Shown: one piece after another, positions 36,213 through 46,249 of the stretch | How the letters are laid out: each line of letters starts with the position of its first letter | Numbering within the stretch: the first letter of the stretch is position 1 | From: an uncultured Granulosicoccaceae bacterium | GTDB lineage: Bacteria; Pseudomonadota; Gammaproteobacteria; Granulosicoccales; Granulosicoccaceae | Assembly: GCA_937931165.1 (NCBI GenBank) | Contig: CALHCI010000031.1 | Location: 62,001-126,000 of the forward strand | Direction of reading: 5' to 3' | Length of the DNA: 64,000 nucleotides | Program-made: the position numbers and the translations under genes | Notes under the pieces: generated by a model | Told to the model about the DNA's origin: nothing | The model's input: the letters and a program-made list of their open reading frames with translations, nothing else | The model's database searches: none

Positions 36213-37160
36213 CTAGGCTGTCGCCTCAACAAGCGTCGACGTGTGCAATTTGTCGCTTGCTTCCAACAGGTTATCTGGTCGTTGTTGCTCATTGCCGCGA
36301 AGATAATCGCGACACCGCTGCACCGCAGTCTTGCGCCACTTGCCGGCTTCTCTCATTTCCGGAAAAGTCACCCCTGCACTAACCAGCCCGCCGTTCAGCA
36401 GAAGATCGTTTTGTGCCGTCGACTGTTTGAGGAACCGCGCCTGATCAAAAATCGACCGCAACATTTCAAGTTTCCGAGTCGTGTTGAAATACGGCGAGTG
36501 ATAAAACATACCGAAAGCAGGAATCCAGCTCACCCTGAGCCTGAGCGCTACCTGCTCTGAAGCCCATATGTGCGGGTCCGCCTGAGTGGTGTCGAGCGGG
36601 AAGTTATTGTTTATCCACGCAGACAACTGCAGGGCAAAGGCTTTAGCGTATCGTTCATCACCGGTGCGCTGATAAGCAAGCCCCAACAACGGCCACCAGC
36701 CATGACGGTTAATACGAAACAACCATTCGCGGTTTTGCAGAATATTTCGCTGCCAGTCAATCTCACCGACTTCATTGATCTCCGGTGGTATGCCACTGAC
36801 TTCAAGATCATAGTCAAGCACCAGTTCGGCGCGCGCAATTAACTCCTCATCACTGGCAGATCGCACATCAAACGCAAGGTCCATGAGCTGCTCTGGTGGA
36901 TTCAACCAGCCGTCCTGCACACGATCTCTAAAATGATTCAGCAGCGCTGCTGTCGCTTTAATATTAAACCCGTTGTCTATTCTTTCGTTGACTTCAGGAA
37001 TATCGAAAAGCGAAAGAAACTCCGCATCATTTAAATCTCTTGCACTTCTGTATTTTTTTCTTAGGAAGCTACTAGCGCTGCCCAGTAAAGAACTGATACT
37101 GCATTGAGACTTGTCCTTTACAGCTTTGGTCTTTCCGCCAACACCGGTGTTTATTGTCAT
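36213..37160 (-). CDS. Heparinase II/III N-terminal-domain protein, shortened
   Basis: This 315-residue protein resembles the alpha-helical N-terminal domain of heparinase II/III-type polysaccharide lyases: NREWLFRINRHGWWPLLG near 163-180, DPHIWASEQVALRLRVSW near 216-233 and GLVSAGVTFPEMREAGKWR near 269-288. Full enzymes have about 600 residues with a beta-sandwich domain, which is missing here. The protein ends with a polar tail that does not match the family. Neither other frame downstream restores homology. It may be a degraded gene, or a short family member keeping only the helical domain. No signal peptide is visible. It stands alone between the transglutaminase gene (convergent) and the RimB-RimK gene (divergent). 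Confidence 0.6.
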   Translation of the reverse strand: MTINTGVGGKTKAVKDKSQCSISSLLGSASSFLRKKYRSARDLNDAEFLSLFDIPEVNERIDNGFNIKATAALLNHFRDRVQDGWLNPPEQLMDLAFDVRSASDEELIARAELVLDYDLEVSGIPPEINEVGEIDWQRNILQNREWLFRINRHGWWPLLGLAYQRTGDERYAKAFALQLSAWINNNFPLDTTQADPHIWASEQVALRLRVSWIPAFGMFYHSPYFNTTRKLEMLRSIFDQARFLKQSTAQNDLLLNGGLVSAGVTFPEMREAGKWRKTAVQRCRDYLRGNEQQRPDNLLEASDKLHTSTLVEATA

Positions 37161-37644
37161 TGTTTATCCGAATAGCCACAAAGTTGCGTTACACCACTAA
37201 ATACGCGTTTATTGAGTGTTCTTTTGTCTGTAACACGTGCCGGAGAATAACTGCTTGCCAATTGCGTTAAGCGGAAACAAGCCATGCTTTTTTTACTTTT
37301 GATTAAGCGAAATTCGGAATTGTGATCAACCACAAGGACGACGTTTTTTCTGTAACAAACCTGGTAGAAACAATTTCAAAAATGCGCCAACCACATGCCT
37401 TCAGAGTACCCCCATACCGTTCAGCATTACACGCGTACAACCCCCCGGAAAACTCTTAGTCTTTTTACGCGATCAACCCGCCAGTGCATAGACCCGAACC
37501 ACGTTTGGTAATGATGTCCGTGGTGTTATAAGGGGTAGATCTGATTACGGTGGCTCAAAACTTGCGGTCCATCACAATTCATTGTCATCGAGATTTGTTG
37601 CGGTTCTCGTCATGCCATTGACGCTGCCGCAGCAGCAATCACAA
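37161..37644. other. AT-rich divergent intergenic region before the RimB-RimK gene
   Basis: The 484 bases hold the promoters of two divergent genes. A short inverted repeat TTGTG-N6-CACAA lies at 37320-37335 and could be an operator. No gene or strong promoter pair is visible. Confidence 0.35.
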
Positions 37645-39060
37645 ATGTCAGATAAGAAGTTTATTGTCGGTGCTCAGGAGTGGTGCAGTCTGTCGAAACT
37701 GGATGTAGCCGCAGTCAAGGTTCGCGTTGATTCAGGCGCCAAAACCTCATCAATCCATGCGTTTAATATTGAACCCTTCACACGCAACTCTGCCAGTGGC
37801 AGCAGCGAGCAGTGGGTGCGTTTTGACCTTCATCCGTTGCAGAAAAGCAGGCGTGCCGTCATACGTTGCGAAGCACCCGTTGTTGATCGGCGACTGGTCC
37901 GAAGTTCAAACGGCACCAGTGAAAACCGCTTTGTTATCTGCACACCGGTCACCCTCAACGGACATACCTGGGATATTCAACTCACACTGACCAATCGCGA
38001 TGCCATGGGCTTTCGTATGCTGCTCGGTCGTGAGGCGATGAGCGGCCGCATCCTGGTAGACAGCGAAGAAAGATATCTGCACGGCACCGGTGGAGAGGAC
38101 CAGCTGGAACTGCTTTACGGCATGACTATGCGCAATCCCGGCACCGGACTTAAAATCGGCGTGCTTGCCAGCAACCCGAATCTGTACAGCAACCGGCGTC
38201 TGCTTGAAGCCGGCGAAATCCTCGGACACGAGATGGTGTTTCTCAACATCAGCCAGTGTTACATGAAGCTGGATGCAGACTACCCGGCAGTCCACTACCG
38301 TGATGGTCGGATTCTAAATGACCTCGACGCGGTGATCCCGCGAATCAAACCGTCGATGACATTTTATGGTTGCGCGCTAACACGGCATTTTGAGAGTCTC
38401 GGTATATTCGCGCTTAACAGAGCAGATGCAATCTCCCGTTCACGAGATAAGCTTTATTCGTTGCAGCTGTTGCAGAAACACGGGCTTGATATTCCGATCA
38501 CAGGCTACGCCAACTCGCCAAACGATACTGAAAAGCTTATCGAAATGGTTGGCGGTGCACCGTTAATCGTCAAGCTGCTTGAAGGTACCCAGGGACGTGG
38601 TGTGGTTCTGGCAGAAACCACCAAAGCCGCAGAAAGCGTCATTAACGCGATGAAATCACTGCGAGCCAATCTGCTGGTTCAGGAGTATATCAAAGAGGCG
38701 GGTGGCAGCGACCTCAGGTGTTTTATGATCGACGGCAAAGTCGCCGCCGCCATTGAGCGCGAAGCTGCTCCCGGCGAATTCAGAGCCAACCTGCATCGCG
38801 GTGGCACTGCCACGCTGACTGATATCACGGCAGAAGAAGAAGCACTGGCAGTAAAGGCGGCAAAAACACTTAAACTCGATGTGGCAGGTGTGGATATTAT
38901 CCGCAGCCGCCGCGGCCCGCTGTTGCTGGAAGTGAATTCATCGCCGGGGCTTGAAGGCATTGAAAGCGCCACCGGTCAGGATGTCGCGTGTATGATGGTC
39001 AGATCAATCGAGCAACAGCTCAGCGGCATCAACGAGCAGGTCAAACTGGCTGTCGGCTGA
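37645..39060 (+). CDS. RimB-like aspartic protease fused to RimK-like ATP-grasp ligase
   Basis: This protein of about 471 residues has two parts. Residues 1-150 are a RimB/DUF785 retropepsin-like domain with the active-site signature VDSGAKTSS (28-36) and [15 protein letters not shown]. Residues about 165-465 are a RimK-type ATP-grasp ligase ([49 protein letters not shown]). RimK adds glutamates to the ribosomal protein S6 C-terminus or makes polyglutamate, and RimB is its separate partner in Pseudomonas. Here both are one chain. The start is not fixed: ATG at 37645 matches the RimB N-terminus, while ATG at 37612 and TTG at 37582 are in frame. No ribosome binding site decides between them. 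Confidence 0.88.
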   Translation: MSDKKFIVGAQEWCSLSKLDVAAVKVRVDSGAKTSSIHAFNIEPFTRNSASGSSEQWVRFDLHPLQKSRRAVIRCEAPVVDRRLVRSSNGTSENRFVICTPVTLNGHTWDIQLTLTNRDAMGFRMLLGREAMSGRILVDSEERYLHGTGGEDQLELLYGMTMRNPGTGLKIGVLASNPNLYSNRRLLEAGEILGHEMVFLNISQCYMKLDADYPAVHYRDGRILNDLDAVIPRIKPSMTFYGCALTRHFESLGIFALNRADAISRSRDKLYSLQLLQKHGLDIPITGYANSPNDTEKLIEMVGGAPLIVKLLEGTQGRGVVLAETTKAAESVINAMKSLRANLLVQEYIKEAGGSDLRCFMIDGKVAAAIEREAAPGEFRANLHRGGTATLTDITAEEEALAVKAAKTLKLDVAGVDIIRSRRGPLLLEVNSSPGLEGIESATGQDVACMMVRSIEQQLSGINEQVKLAVG

Positions 39061-39074
39061 TCTCAACAAAGGCA

Positions 39075-40217
39075 CTATGGCAAGGCCGCGTCAAGATCGG
39101 CAATCAGATCATCAACGTGTTCAATGCCTACAGATAATCTAAGCAGATTTTCAGGGATGCCATTTGATTCAGGCTCTACGCTGTGACGATGCTCAATCAG
39201 TGTCTCCACTCCGCCGAGTGACGTTGCGCTGGTGATTAACTGCAATCGACCCGCCGTTTTTAATGCTTCCTGCCTGCCGTCTTTTACAGCAAATGACAAC
39301 AATGCGCCAAAGCCACCCTGCATCTGACGTTTCGCAATGTCATACCCGGGATGACTGTTAAGGCCCGGATACCACACCGTTTCAACAGAGGCGTGCGCAT
39401 TTAGAAATTCCGCAATCTGCATGGCATTGGCAGTCGCCTCTTTTACCCGTACATAAAGAGTGCGCATCCCACGCAACAACAACCAGGCTTCAAAACTTCC
39501 GGGCAATGCACCGGCCTGCTGTCGTTCAGTGACAATGCTCTGCCACAACGGATGTTCTTCGCGGGTCACCAGAGCTCCACACAACACATCACTGTGACCA
39601 TTGAGGTACTTGGTGGCCGAATGCACCACCAGATCTGCACCGAGATCAAGCGGTCTGGTAAAAACGGGAGTCGCCACCGTGCTGTCCACACAAAGCATGG
39701 CATCACCAGTATGGGCAATATCAGCTGCCGCTTCTATATCAGTGATATGCAGGTAGGGATTGTTGGGGGTTTCTACCCACACAATGCTGGTGCTGTTCTG
39801 ACTTTGCATGGCAGTTTCAATCGTCGTCACATCGCAGGGATCATATTCCGACATAAAAATATCTGATCTCTCGCAATGATTCTGTAGCCAGGCTTTCACT
39901 CCCCAGTACATGGAATCGGGTACCACAATGTGGCTGCCAGGCCTTAAGGTATAAAACACCGCGGCAATAGCTGCCATACCAGAGGAAAACAACAACGCCT
40001 CCTCACCATGCTCAAGATCCGCAAGTGTTCGTTCGGCATGCACAAACGTCGGATTGTCATCCCGTGAATAGGCGTTGGCCGCATTAATTAAATCGTACCG
40101 GTCATCGCGTGCATAGGTGGTTGAAGGCTGAATTTCAGGGGTTACCGCACCACTGTGCACATCCAGAAAATGCCCTGCCTTGGCAGCCACCGTCTGACCG
40201 TTTGCATCATCAGTCAT
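39075..40217 (-). CDS. PLP-dependent trans-sulfuration enzyme (cystathionine gamma-synthase/lyase family)
   Basis: This 380-residue fold-type I PLP enzyme has the lysine in LVVHSATKYLNGHSDV (about 197-212), the SSGMAAIAA region near 76-85 and the EHRHSVEP segment near 345. The family includes MetB, MetC and MetZ, which cannot be told apart with certainty by eye. The substrate is therefore a homoserine or cysteine derivative in methionine/cysteine metabolism. It lies 37 bases after polA in the same direction, with a small CCGGC/GCCGG hairpin in between. Confidence 0.88.
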   Translation of the reverse strand: MTDDANGQTVAAKAGHFLDVHSGAVTPEIQPSTTYARDDRYDLINAANAYSRDDNPTFVHAERTLADLEHGEEALLFSSGMAAIAAVFYTLRPGSHIVVPDSMYWGVKAWLQNHCERSDIFMSEYDPCDVTTIETAMQSQNSTSIVWVETPNNPYLHITDIEAAADIAHTGDAMLCVDSTVATPVFTRPLDLGADLVVHSATKYLNGHSDVLCGALVTREEHPLWQSIVTERQQAGALPGSFEAWLLLRGMRTLYVRVKEATANAMQIAEFLNAHASVETVWYPGLNSHPGYDIAKRQMQGGFGALLSFAVKDGRQEALKTAGRLQLITSATSLGGVETLIEHRHSVEPESNGIPENLLRLSVGIEHVDDLIADLDAALP

Positions 40218-40254
40218 GATTATTCTCTAACCGGCTTTGCCGGTATAAAACTTA

Positions 40255-42972
40255 TTAATGTGCCTGTTGCCAGTTGTCACCAACACCCACTTCCACTTCC
40301 AGCGGTACGCTAAGCTCGGCCGCCTGCGACATGATTTCAGACACTTCTTTAGATACGGTCTTTACTTCAGATTCCGCCACCTCGAGCACCAGTTCATCGT
40401 GCACCTGCATTATCATACGGGCGTCAGTCTGACTCTCTCGCAACCACTGATCTACTCTGATCATAGCCACTTTTATGATGTCTGCCGCCGTCCCCTGCAT
40501 GGGTGCATTAATTGCCGTGCGCTCTGCATACTGGCGCATCTGGTAGCGACTGGAATTAATATCAGGAAGGTACAAACGCCTGCCCAGCACCGTTTCCACA
40601 TAACCCTGGTGCTTGGCATTAAGCCGGGTCGAATCCATATAGATCTTCACCCCCGGAAAGCGCTCAAAGTACCGGTCAATATACTGCTGCGCATCCCCGC
40701 GCGGTATGTCGAGTTGCTTGGCCAGCCCAAAAGCCGACATGCCATAGATCAACCCGAAATTCACCGCTTTGGCGGCACGTCGGTCATCGGCATCCACATC
40801 GTCAAGCGTTTTACCAAACACTTCTGCCGCCGTGGCACTGTGAATGTCCTGACCTTCGGCAAACGCATTCAACAGGCTTTCATCATTCGACAAATGCGCC
40901 ATGATGCGAAGCTCTATCTGGGAGTAATCAGCAGCGAGCAATTTGTAACCTGAGGGTGCGACAAACGCCTCGCGAATACGCCGCCCCTCATGGGTCCTGA
41001 CCGGAATATTCTGCAGGTTGGGATCAGCCGAAGACAATCGACCTGTCGATGCCACTGCCTGATGATAAGACGTATGCACGCGACCGGTAGCAGCATTAAT
41101 TTGCAACGGCAGTTTGTCGGTATAGGTAGATTTGAGCTTACTCAGACTGCGATACTGCAAGATGAGTTTTGGCAACGCATGTTCCATGGCCAGTTGCTCC
41201 AGAACATCTTCCGCTGTTGAAGGCTGCCCTTTGGGTGTTTTTCGCGTCACCGGAATTTGTTTTACTTCATAGAGAATTTCACCAATCTGTTTGGAAGAGC
41301 CCAGATTAAATTCCTGACCGGCGTCTTCATGCGCCTTTGCCTCTATTTCTTTAATGGCAGCGGCCAGTTCATCACTCTGACTGGCAAGCATATCTGCGTT
41401 AATTTCCACACCGGTTCGCTCTACCGTCGACAACACATTGAGCAATGGCATTTCAATCTCACGGTACACTTTTAAAAGTGCGGGTTCTGCTTCAAGCATA
41501 TTCCAAAGCACGTTATGCAGTTGCAACGTGACATCGGCATCTTCGGCGGCATACTCGGCAGCTTTGTCGAGCTCGATTTCATTAAACGTCAGTTGCTTTT
41601 TGCCTTTCCCGGCAATGTCTTCAAAATGGATTGTCTTTTTATCCAGATACTTGCCGGCAAGTGCATCCATATCATGGCGGTTGGCTGCCGCATCACATAC
41701 ATAAGACTCAAGCATTGTGTCGTGCTCAATGCCATTTAACTCAATACCATGATTCAACAACACATTGCGATCATATTTAAGGTTCTGGCCGACCTTTAAG
41801 ATCTTTTCATCTTCAAGCACAGGTTTGAACTGCGCTAACACCTCATCGCGATCAAGTTGCTGCGGTGCATCCTCATAGTCGTGCGCCAGCGGCAGGTAGG
41901 CGGCCTCTCCCATATCGACTGCGAAAGACAGCCCGACTACCTCGGCATCCATATAGTTAATACTGGTCGTTTCAGTATCGATGGCCAGAATGCCGGCTTT
42001 CTTAATTTTCTTAAACCAGGCGTCCAGATCTTTCTGCGTAGTGACAGTTTGATAATCACGTTTTTCAATTTTGGGTGCGGCAGGCACCGCAGGTGAGGTG
42101 GTTTCAGTCTTGGCTTTGCCGCCTTCAAGCTCGTTCAGCCAGGCCTTGAACTCATAGCGTTTTAACAGCTTTTTAAGCTCGGGGTTGTCCGCGTCGGCTA
42201 TGGTCAGCTCATCAATACCCTGCTCAAGCTCAACATCGAGTTTAATGGTGGCAAGCTCATACGATAGCGGTAGCGTCGGAATCGCTGCACGCAGGTTTTC
42301 ACCAATCTTGCCTTTAACTTCATCAGCGCGATTTAACACCTCTTCAAAGCTGCCAAACTGGTTCAGCCATTTAACCGCGGTTTTGGGGCCGCACTTAACT
42401 ACCCCCGGTATGTTGTCCGAGGAATCACCCATCAGCGCCAGATAGTCAACAATCCGGTCCGGCGGCACACCAAACTTTTCCACAACACCCTCAATATCGA
42501 GTGTAGTGCGGCTCATTGTATTAATGAGAGTAACGTGTTCGTTAACCAGCTGAGCCAGGTCTTTATCACTGGTAGAAATGACCACTTTCTGCTGCTTTTC
42601 TGTGGCCTGGCTGGACAATGTCCCAATGACATCGTCCGCCTCAACGCCCGGTATGCTGATCAACGGCAATCCCATCAGGCGGATAATCCGGTGCAATGGC
42701 TCAATCTGTGCTCGCAGATCATCCGGCATTGGCGGTCGGGTTGCCTTGTATTCCGAGTACAGATCGTTGCGAAAGGTTTTGCCTTTGGCATCGAAAACCA
42801 CTGCCATATGCGTCGGTTTGTAGGTTTCAATCAGCCGGCGCAGCATATTAATCACGCCGAGCATAGCGCCGGTCGGCTCGCCTTCGGAATTGGTCAGTGG
42901 CGGCAGGGCATGAAAGGCCCGGAATAGATACGACGATCCATCGACCAGTATCAGGGGCGGCGATTCGGACAT
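40255..42972 (-). CDS. polA: DNA polymerase I
   Basis: This protein of 905 residues is a complete Pol I. The 5' nuclease domain has LVDGSSYLFRAFHALP (about 8-23) and a GVEADDVIGTL motif. The 3'-5' exonuclease is intact: DTETTS (motif I), NLKYDRNVL (II) and YAAEDADVT (III). The polymerase motifs are DYSQIELR (A), RRAAKAVNFGLIYG (B) and MQVHDELVLEV (C). The start at 42972 is chosen because the N-terminus then matches the family; an in-frame extension upstream to 43149 adds 59 residues with no homology. In most relatives polA is next to engB; here the pair is about 29 kb apart. Confidence 0.97.
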   Translation of the reverse strand: MSESPPLILVDGSSYLFRAFHALPPLTNSEGEPTGAMLGVINMLRRLIETYKPTHMAVVFDAKGKTFRNDLYSEYKATRPPMPDDLRAQIEPLHRIIRLMGLPLISIPGVEADDVIGTLSSQATEKQQKVVISTSDKDLAQLVNEHVTLINTMSRTTLDIEGVVEKFGVPPDRIVDYLALMGDSSDNIPGVVKCGPKTAVKWLNQFGSFEEVLNRADEVKGKIGENLRAAIPTLPLSYELATIKLDVELEQGIDELTIADADNPELKKLLKRYEFKAWLNELEGGKAKTETTSPAVPAAPKIEKRDYQTVTTQKDLDAWFKKIKKAGILAIDTETTSINYMDAEVVGLSFAVDMGEAAYLPLAHDYEDAPQQLDRDEVLAQFKPVLEDEKILKVGQNLKYDRNVLLNHGIELNGIEHDTMLESYVCDAAANRHDMDALAGKYLDKKTIHFEDIAGKGKKQLTFNEIELDKAAEYAAEDADVTLQLHNVLWNMLEAEPALLKVYREIEMPLLNVLSTVERTGVEINADMLASQSDELAAAIKEIEAKAHEDAGQEFNLGSSKQIGEILYEVKQIPVTRKTPKGQPSTAEDVLEQLAMEHALPKLILQYRSLSKLKSTYTDKLPLQINAATGRVHTSYHQAVASTGRLSSADPNLQNIPVRTHEGRRIREAFVAPSGYKLLAADYSQIELRIMAHLSNDESLLNAFAEGQDIHSATAAEVFGKTLDDVDADDRRAAKAVNFGLIYGMSAFGLAKQLDIPRGDAQQYIDRYFERFPGVKIYMDSTRLNAKHQGYVETVLGRRLYLPDINSSRYQMRQYAERTAINAPMQGTAADIIKVAMIRVDQWLRESQTDARMIMQVHDELVLEVAESEVKTVSKEVSEIMSQAAELSVPLEVEVGVGDNWQQAH

Positions 42973-43227
42973 GGGATTACCCGGGTTGTTTGTCAGTGCA
43001 GCGAGCATATCGCGTAGTGATTTGCTTGCACAACGGATTTTCTGATCCGGCAAAGGATTGAACAGTCCTCCGTGCTGATCGTTAACGAGTGGTGAGCAAG
43101 CGTCGGGTCGAATTCGGTTACAATAGTTTGTAGCTCTTGTACCTCCCAACCGGCCCCATTTACAGACGCATCCACTATCGGTTAGTTGCGCGGCACCTAT
43201 TTAACAGTTCACACAAGCCAGAATTAA

Positions 43228-43959
43228 ATGGACAGACCAAACATAAAACGCAAACCTCAACTGCAGCATTCCGCAGATGTCGATCATGCGCTAAGCCGGG
43301 AGTCCTGGAAAATCTTCCAGATCATGGCCGAATTTGTCGAGGGTTTTCAGAAACTCGCTGCCATCAGTCCGTCAGTGAGCGTATTCGGCTCGGCACGATT
43401 TGCACCCGACCACAAATACTGCGTATTAATAGAAGAGATCTCGCGCAAGCTTTCCGATGCCGGTTTTGCCGTCGTCAGCGGTGGTGGGCCGGGCATTATG
43501 GAAGCCTCCAACAAAGGCGCATTTGCCGGTAAATCCGCTAGTGTCGGGCTGAATATCCAGTTGCCGTTTGAGCAGTCCGGCAATCCGTTTCAGGATATTG
43601 CCATCACCTTCAAATATTTTTTCGCACGTAAAGTGATGTTCGTTAAATACGCATCAGCTTACGTAGTGATGCCCGGCGGTTTTGGCACACTCGATGAGAT
43701 GGCCGAAATCCTTACCCTGATTCAAACCGGCAAATCACGCAAAATCCCTGTAGTGCTGGTCGGGCACGAGTTCTGGGACGGCTTTGTCGACTGGCTGCGC
43801 GACTCCATGCTGGCCATGGGCACCATCAGTGAGACCGACCTTGACCTGTTTGTGATTGAAGACGATCCGGAAAAGGTTATCGAGAAAATTTTCGACTTTT
43901 ACGAAGGTGTCGACATGGATACCGTGTTTGCTAATGACGATATTTCGATGGATATATAA
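43228..43959 (+). CDS. LOG-family phosphoribohydrolase-like protein (TIGR00730)
   Basis: This 243-residue Rossmann-fold protein has the family signature PGGFGTLDEMAEILT (about 149-163) and SGGGPGIMEASNKGAF (about 88-103). LOG proteins remove ribose phosphate from nucleoside monophosphates (cytokinin ribotides in plants), and bacterial homologues such as PpnN act on purine nucleotides. Cytoplasmic, with no membrane segment. It is divergent from polA and starts 255 bases from the polA start. It is followed closely by thrB, with 21 bases between them. Confidence 0.92.
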   Translation: MDRPNIKRKPQLQHSADVDHALSRESWKIFQIMAEFVEGFQKLAAISPSVSVFGSARFAPDHKYCVLIEEISRKLSDAGFAVVSGGGPGIMEASNKGAFAGKSASVGLNIQLPFEQSGNPFQDIAITFKYFFARKVMFVKYASAYVVMPGGFGTLDEMAEILTLIQTGKSRKIPVVLVGHEFWDGFVDWLRDSMLAMGTISETDLDLFVIEDDPEKVIEKIFDFYEGVDMDTVFANDDISMDI

Positions 43960-43980
43960 AAGGCACAATCAGTCCCGCGT

Positions 43981-44886
43981 ATGTCCGTTTACACCACTAT
44001 CAGTCAGGATGACCTGCAAGACTTTCTGGCTCAGTACCCGACAGGCCGTCTCGAGAGCTATTGCGGGATCCAGTCCGGCATCACTAACACCAACTACTTT
44101 GTCGACACAGATACCGGTCGTTATGTGCTGACTATTGTCGAACACGAAACCGCCGAAGACGTCGAATGGTTTATGCAGCTGTTAAGCTTTTTAAACAGCG
44201 CTCGATTGCCCTGCGCCGAACCGCTATTGGCTGACAGCGGTAACTACACATCAACGCTGTATGGTAAGCCCGCTACCCTGGTGCGATGCCTTGCCGGCAG
44301 TGAAAAAACCGAAGTCGGGCCAAAGGATTGCCGGCTGATCGGTGAGATGCTGGCAAAAATGCACACTGCCTGCAGAGACTACCAACCACTGCGATCTGAC
44401 TCCCGCGGGGTGCAATGGCGTGAGCGTACCGCACAGCAGGTATTGCCAAAGCTCAACAACCATCACCGTGCCTTATTGCTCGATGCAATGGCAACCAAAA
44501 CGCTTGATATGCTGCCACGCAGTATTATTCACGCCGATCTGTTTCGCGACAACGTGCTGTTCGACAATGACGCCATCGGCGGCATCATTGATTTTTACTA
44601 TGCCTGCGACGGATGCATGCTTTACGATCTGGCCATTGTCTACAACGACTGGTGTCGAGATGACACTGGCAAAGTCATCGACAGCAACGCCAATGCACTA
44701 CTTGAAGGTTATCAGTTACTGCGTCCATTCGAACACAACGAACAAGTCGCCTGGCACGATGCACTAAAAACCGCCGCACTGCGGTTCTGGCTATCCCGCC
44801 TTCAGGATATGCACTTCCCTCAGGAAGGTTCGCTGACATTCATCAAAGACCCGGACACTTATCTGCGAATTGTCACTCAGTACTAG
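43981..44886 (+). CDS. thrB: Homoserine kinase, type II (ThrB)
   Basis: This 301-residue APH-fold kinase phosphorylates homoserine in threonine synthesis. It has the N-terminal pattern GIQSGITNTNYFVDT (about 29-43). The catalytic loop is IIHADLFRDNVLFDN (about 183-197) and the metal motif is IIDFYYACDG (about 202-211). This is the ThrB type found in Pseudomonas and relatives, unrelated to the GHMP homoserine kinase of E. coli. Length is normal. It forms a likely operon with the LOG gene. polA and thrB lie in the same neighbourhood in Pseudomonas as well. Confidence 0.94.
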   Translation: MSVYTTISQDDLQDFLAQYPTGRLESYCGIQSGITNTNYFVDTDTGRYVLTIVEHETAEDVEWFMQLLSFLNSARLPCAEPLLADSGNYTSTLYGKPATLVRCLAGSEKTEVGPKDCRLIGEMLAKMHTACRDYQPLRSDSRGVQWRERTAQQVLPKLNNHHRALLLDAMATKTLDMLPRSIIHADLFRDNVLFDNDAIGGIIDFYYACDGCMLYDLAIVYNDWCRDDTGKVIDSNANALLEGYQLLRPFEHNEQVAWHDALKTAALRFWLSRLQDMHFPQEGSLTFIKDPDTYLRIVTQY

Positions 44887-45109
44887 CATGTAACCCAGAA
44901 GTTCCCTGCCAATCAGGCTTCAATAGCGTTAGTCTGAAACCGACCTCAACCCGTCGAATCCGTTATCCAACAAGCGTAAAAAAATGTTACTCTCGGGCAG
45001 CAATTCGTTACCCGCCGCCGGTTTCCACTGTTGTCCGCGCGACGCGAAACGTGCCTCCATTGCTAGAAACTCTGTTCCTGGAAAATAACCTGTTGGAGAT
45101 CAGCTAATA

Positions 45110-46201
45110 ATGAAAAGACGTGACTTTATGAAAACCGGCGCGGTGGCCGGTGCCACTGCAGCGGCAAGCACCCTCGCAGCACCGGCAATCGCTCAATCTA
45201 AAACCGAGCTCACCATCGTTTCAACCTGGCCAAGAGACTTCCCGGGCCTGGGTCTGAGTGCGCAGCGCCTTGCTGCACGCATCACCGAACTGTCTGAAGG
45301 CAAAATTGAAACGCAATACTTCGCCGCCGGTGAACGTGTTGGTGCTTTCGATGTATTCGACGAAGTTGCCGGCGGTAACAGCCAGGCCTACATCGCTGCT
45401 GACTACTACTGGAAAGGCAAGCACCCGGGCTTCGCTTACTTCACTGCCGTCCCTTTCGGTATGACCAACCCTGAGTGGAATGCCTGGATCAAGTTCAAAG
45501 GCGGTCAGGCATTGTGGGATGAGCTTTCCGGAGAATTCGGTCTGAAAGCACTGACCTGTGGTGGTACCGGCACGCAGATGGGTGGCTGGTTCAACAAGGA
45601 AATTGAAACCGCTGATGACCTTAAGGGTCTGAAAATGCGTATCCCTGGTCTGGGCGGCGACGTCATGGCCAAGCTGGGCGCTTCACCGGTATCTCTGCCG
45701 GGCGGCCAGATCTACGAAAACCTGGTTTCAGGCGCCATTGACGCAACTGAGTGGGTTGGTCCATACAATGACTACTTCATGAAGTTCTACGAAGCAGCCA
45801 AGTACTACTACTCTCCGGGTATGCACGAGCCGGGTGGTGGTCTTGCTTTCGGCATGAATGCCGAGTGGTGGGGCAAGCGTAGCAGCTGGGAAAAGGCTGT
45901 CATTGAAGCCGCCTGTATGGAAGAAAACGCAGCACAGCCGGAAGAGGCCATTGCCAACAACGGTGAGTATCTGCAACGTATGGTCAACGACCACGGTGTC
46001 GAGTTGCGTACCTTCAGCGAAGAAATCTACGATAGCTTTGGTGAAGCGGCTGCAGAAGTGTTTGAAGAAACACGTGATCACAGCGCACTTGCCGCGAAGA
46101 TCGACGACAGCTTCCAGGCCAATCTGCGTGAGATGGGAGCCTACCTGAAGATCGCTGAAGTCGGCTTCTCCAACGAACGCAACCGCGTGTTGGATATCTA
46201 G
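45110..46201 (+). CDS. TRAP transporter solute-binding protein
   Basis: This 363-residue periplasmic substrate-binding protein has a Tat signal peptide (MKRRDFMKTGAVAGATAAA, cleavage after APAIAQ). The DctP fold follows, with GTGTQMGGWFNKEI, LKGLKMRIPGLGGDVM (about 169-184, the carboxylate-binding arginine region) and AIDATEWVGPYNDY. The Tat signal and the large DctQ/DctM partners match the mannitol/chloroaromatic-type TRAP group, but the substrate cannot be told. A strong terminator follows, so the binding protein is likely expressed above the membrane subunits. Confidence 0.93.
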   Translation: MKRRDFMKTGAVAGATAAASTLAAPAIAQSKTELTIVSTWPRDFPGLGLSAQRLAARITELSEGKIETQYFAAGERVGAFDVFDEVAGGNSQAYIAADYYWKGKHPGFAYFTAVPFGMTNPEWNAWIKFKGGQALWDELSGEFGLKALTCGGTGTQMGGWFNKEIETADDLKGLKMRIPGLGGDVMAKLGASPVSLPGGQIYENLVSGAIDATEWVGPYNDYFMKFYEAAKYYYSPGMHEPGGGLAFGMNAEWWGKRSSWEKAVIEAACMEENAAQPEEAIANNGEYLQRMVNDHGVELRTFSEEIYDSFGEAAAEVFEETRDHSALAAKIDDSFQANLREMGAYLKIAEVGFSNERNRVLDI

Positions 46202-46249
46202 TACGGTAGTTCACGGGTGTAGTCAGCTACTCGCTGCTCCCGTTCCGAT

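Noticed and set aside
36068-36292. Other frame after the heparinase-like gene as a frameshifted continuation
   Set aside because: The translation shows none of the expected family motifs, so a simple frameshift is not supported.
42973-43149. N-terminal extension of PolA
   Set aside because: Family members start at the ATG of position 42972; the extra 59 residues have no homology and lie in the promoter area between polA and the LOG gene.
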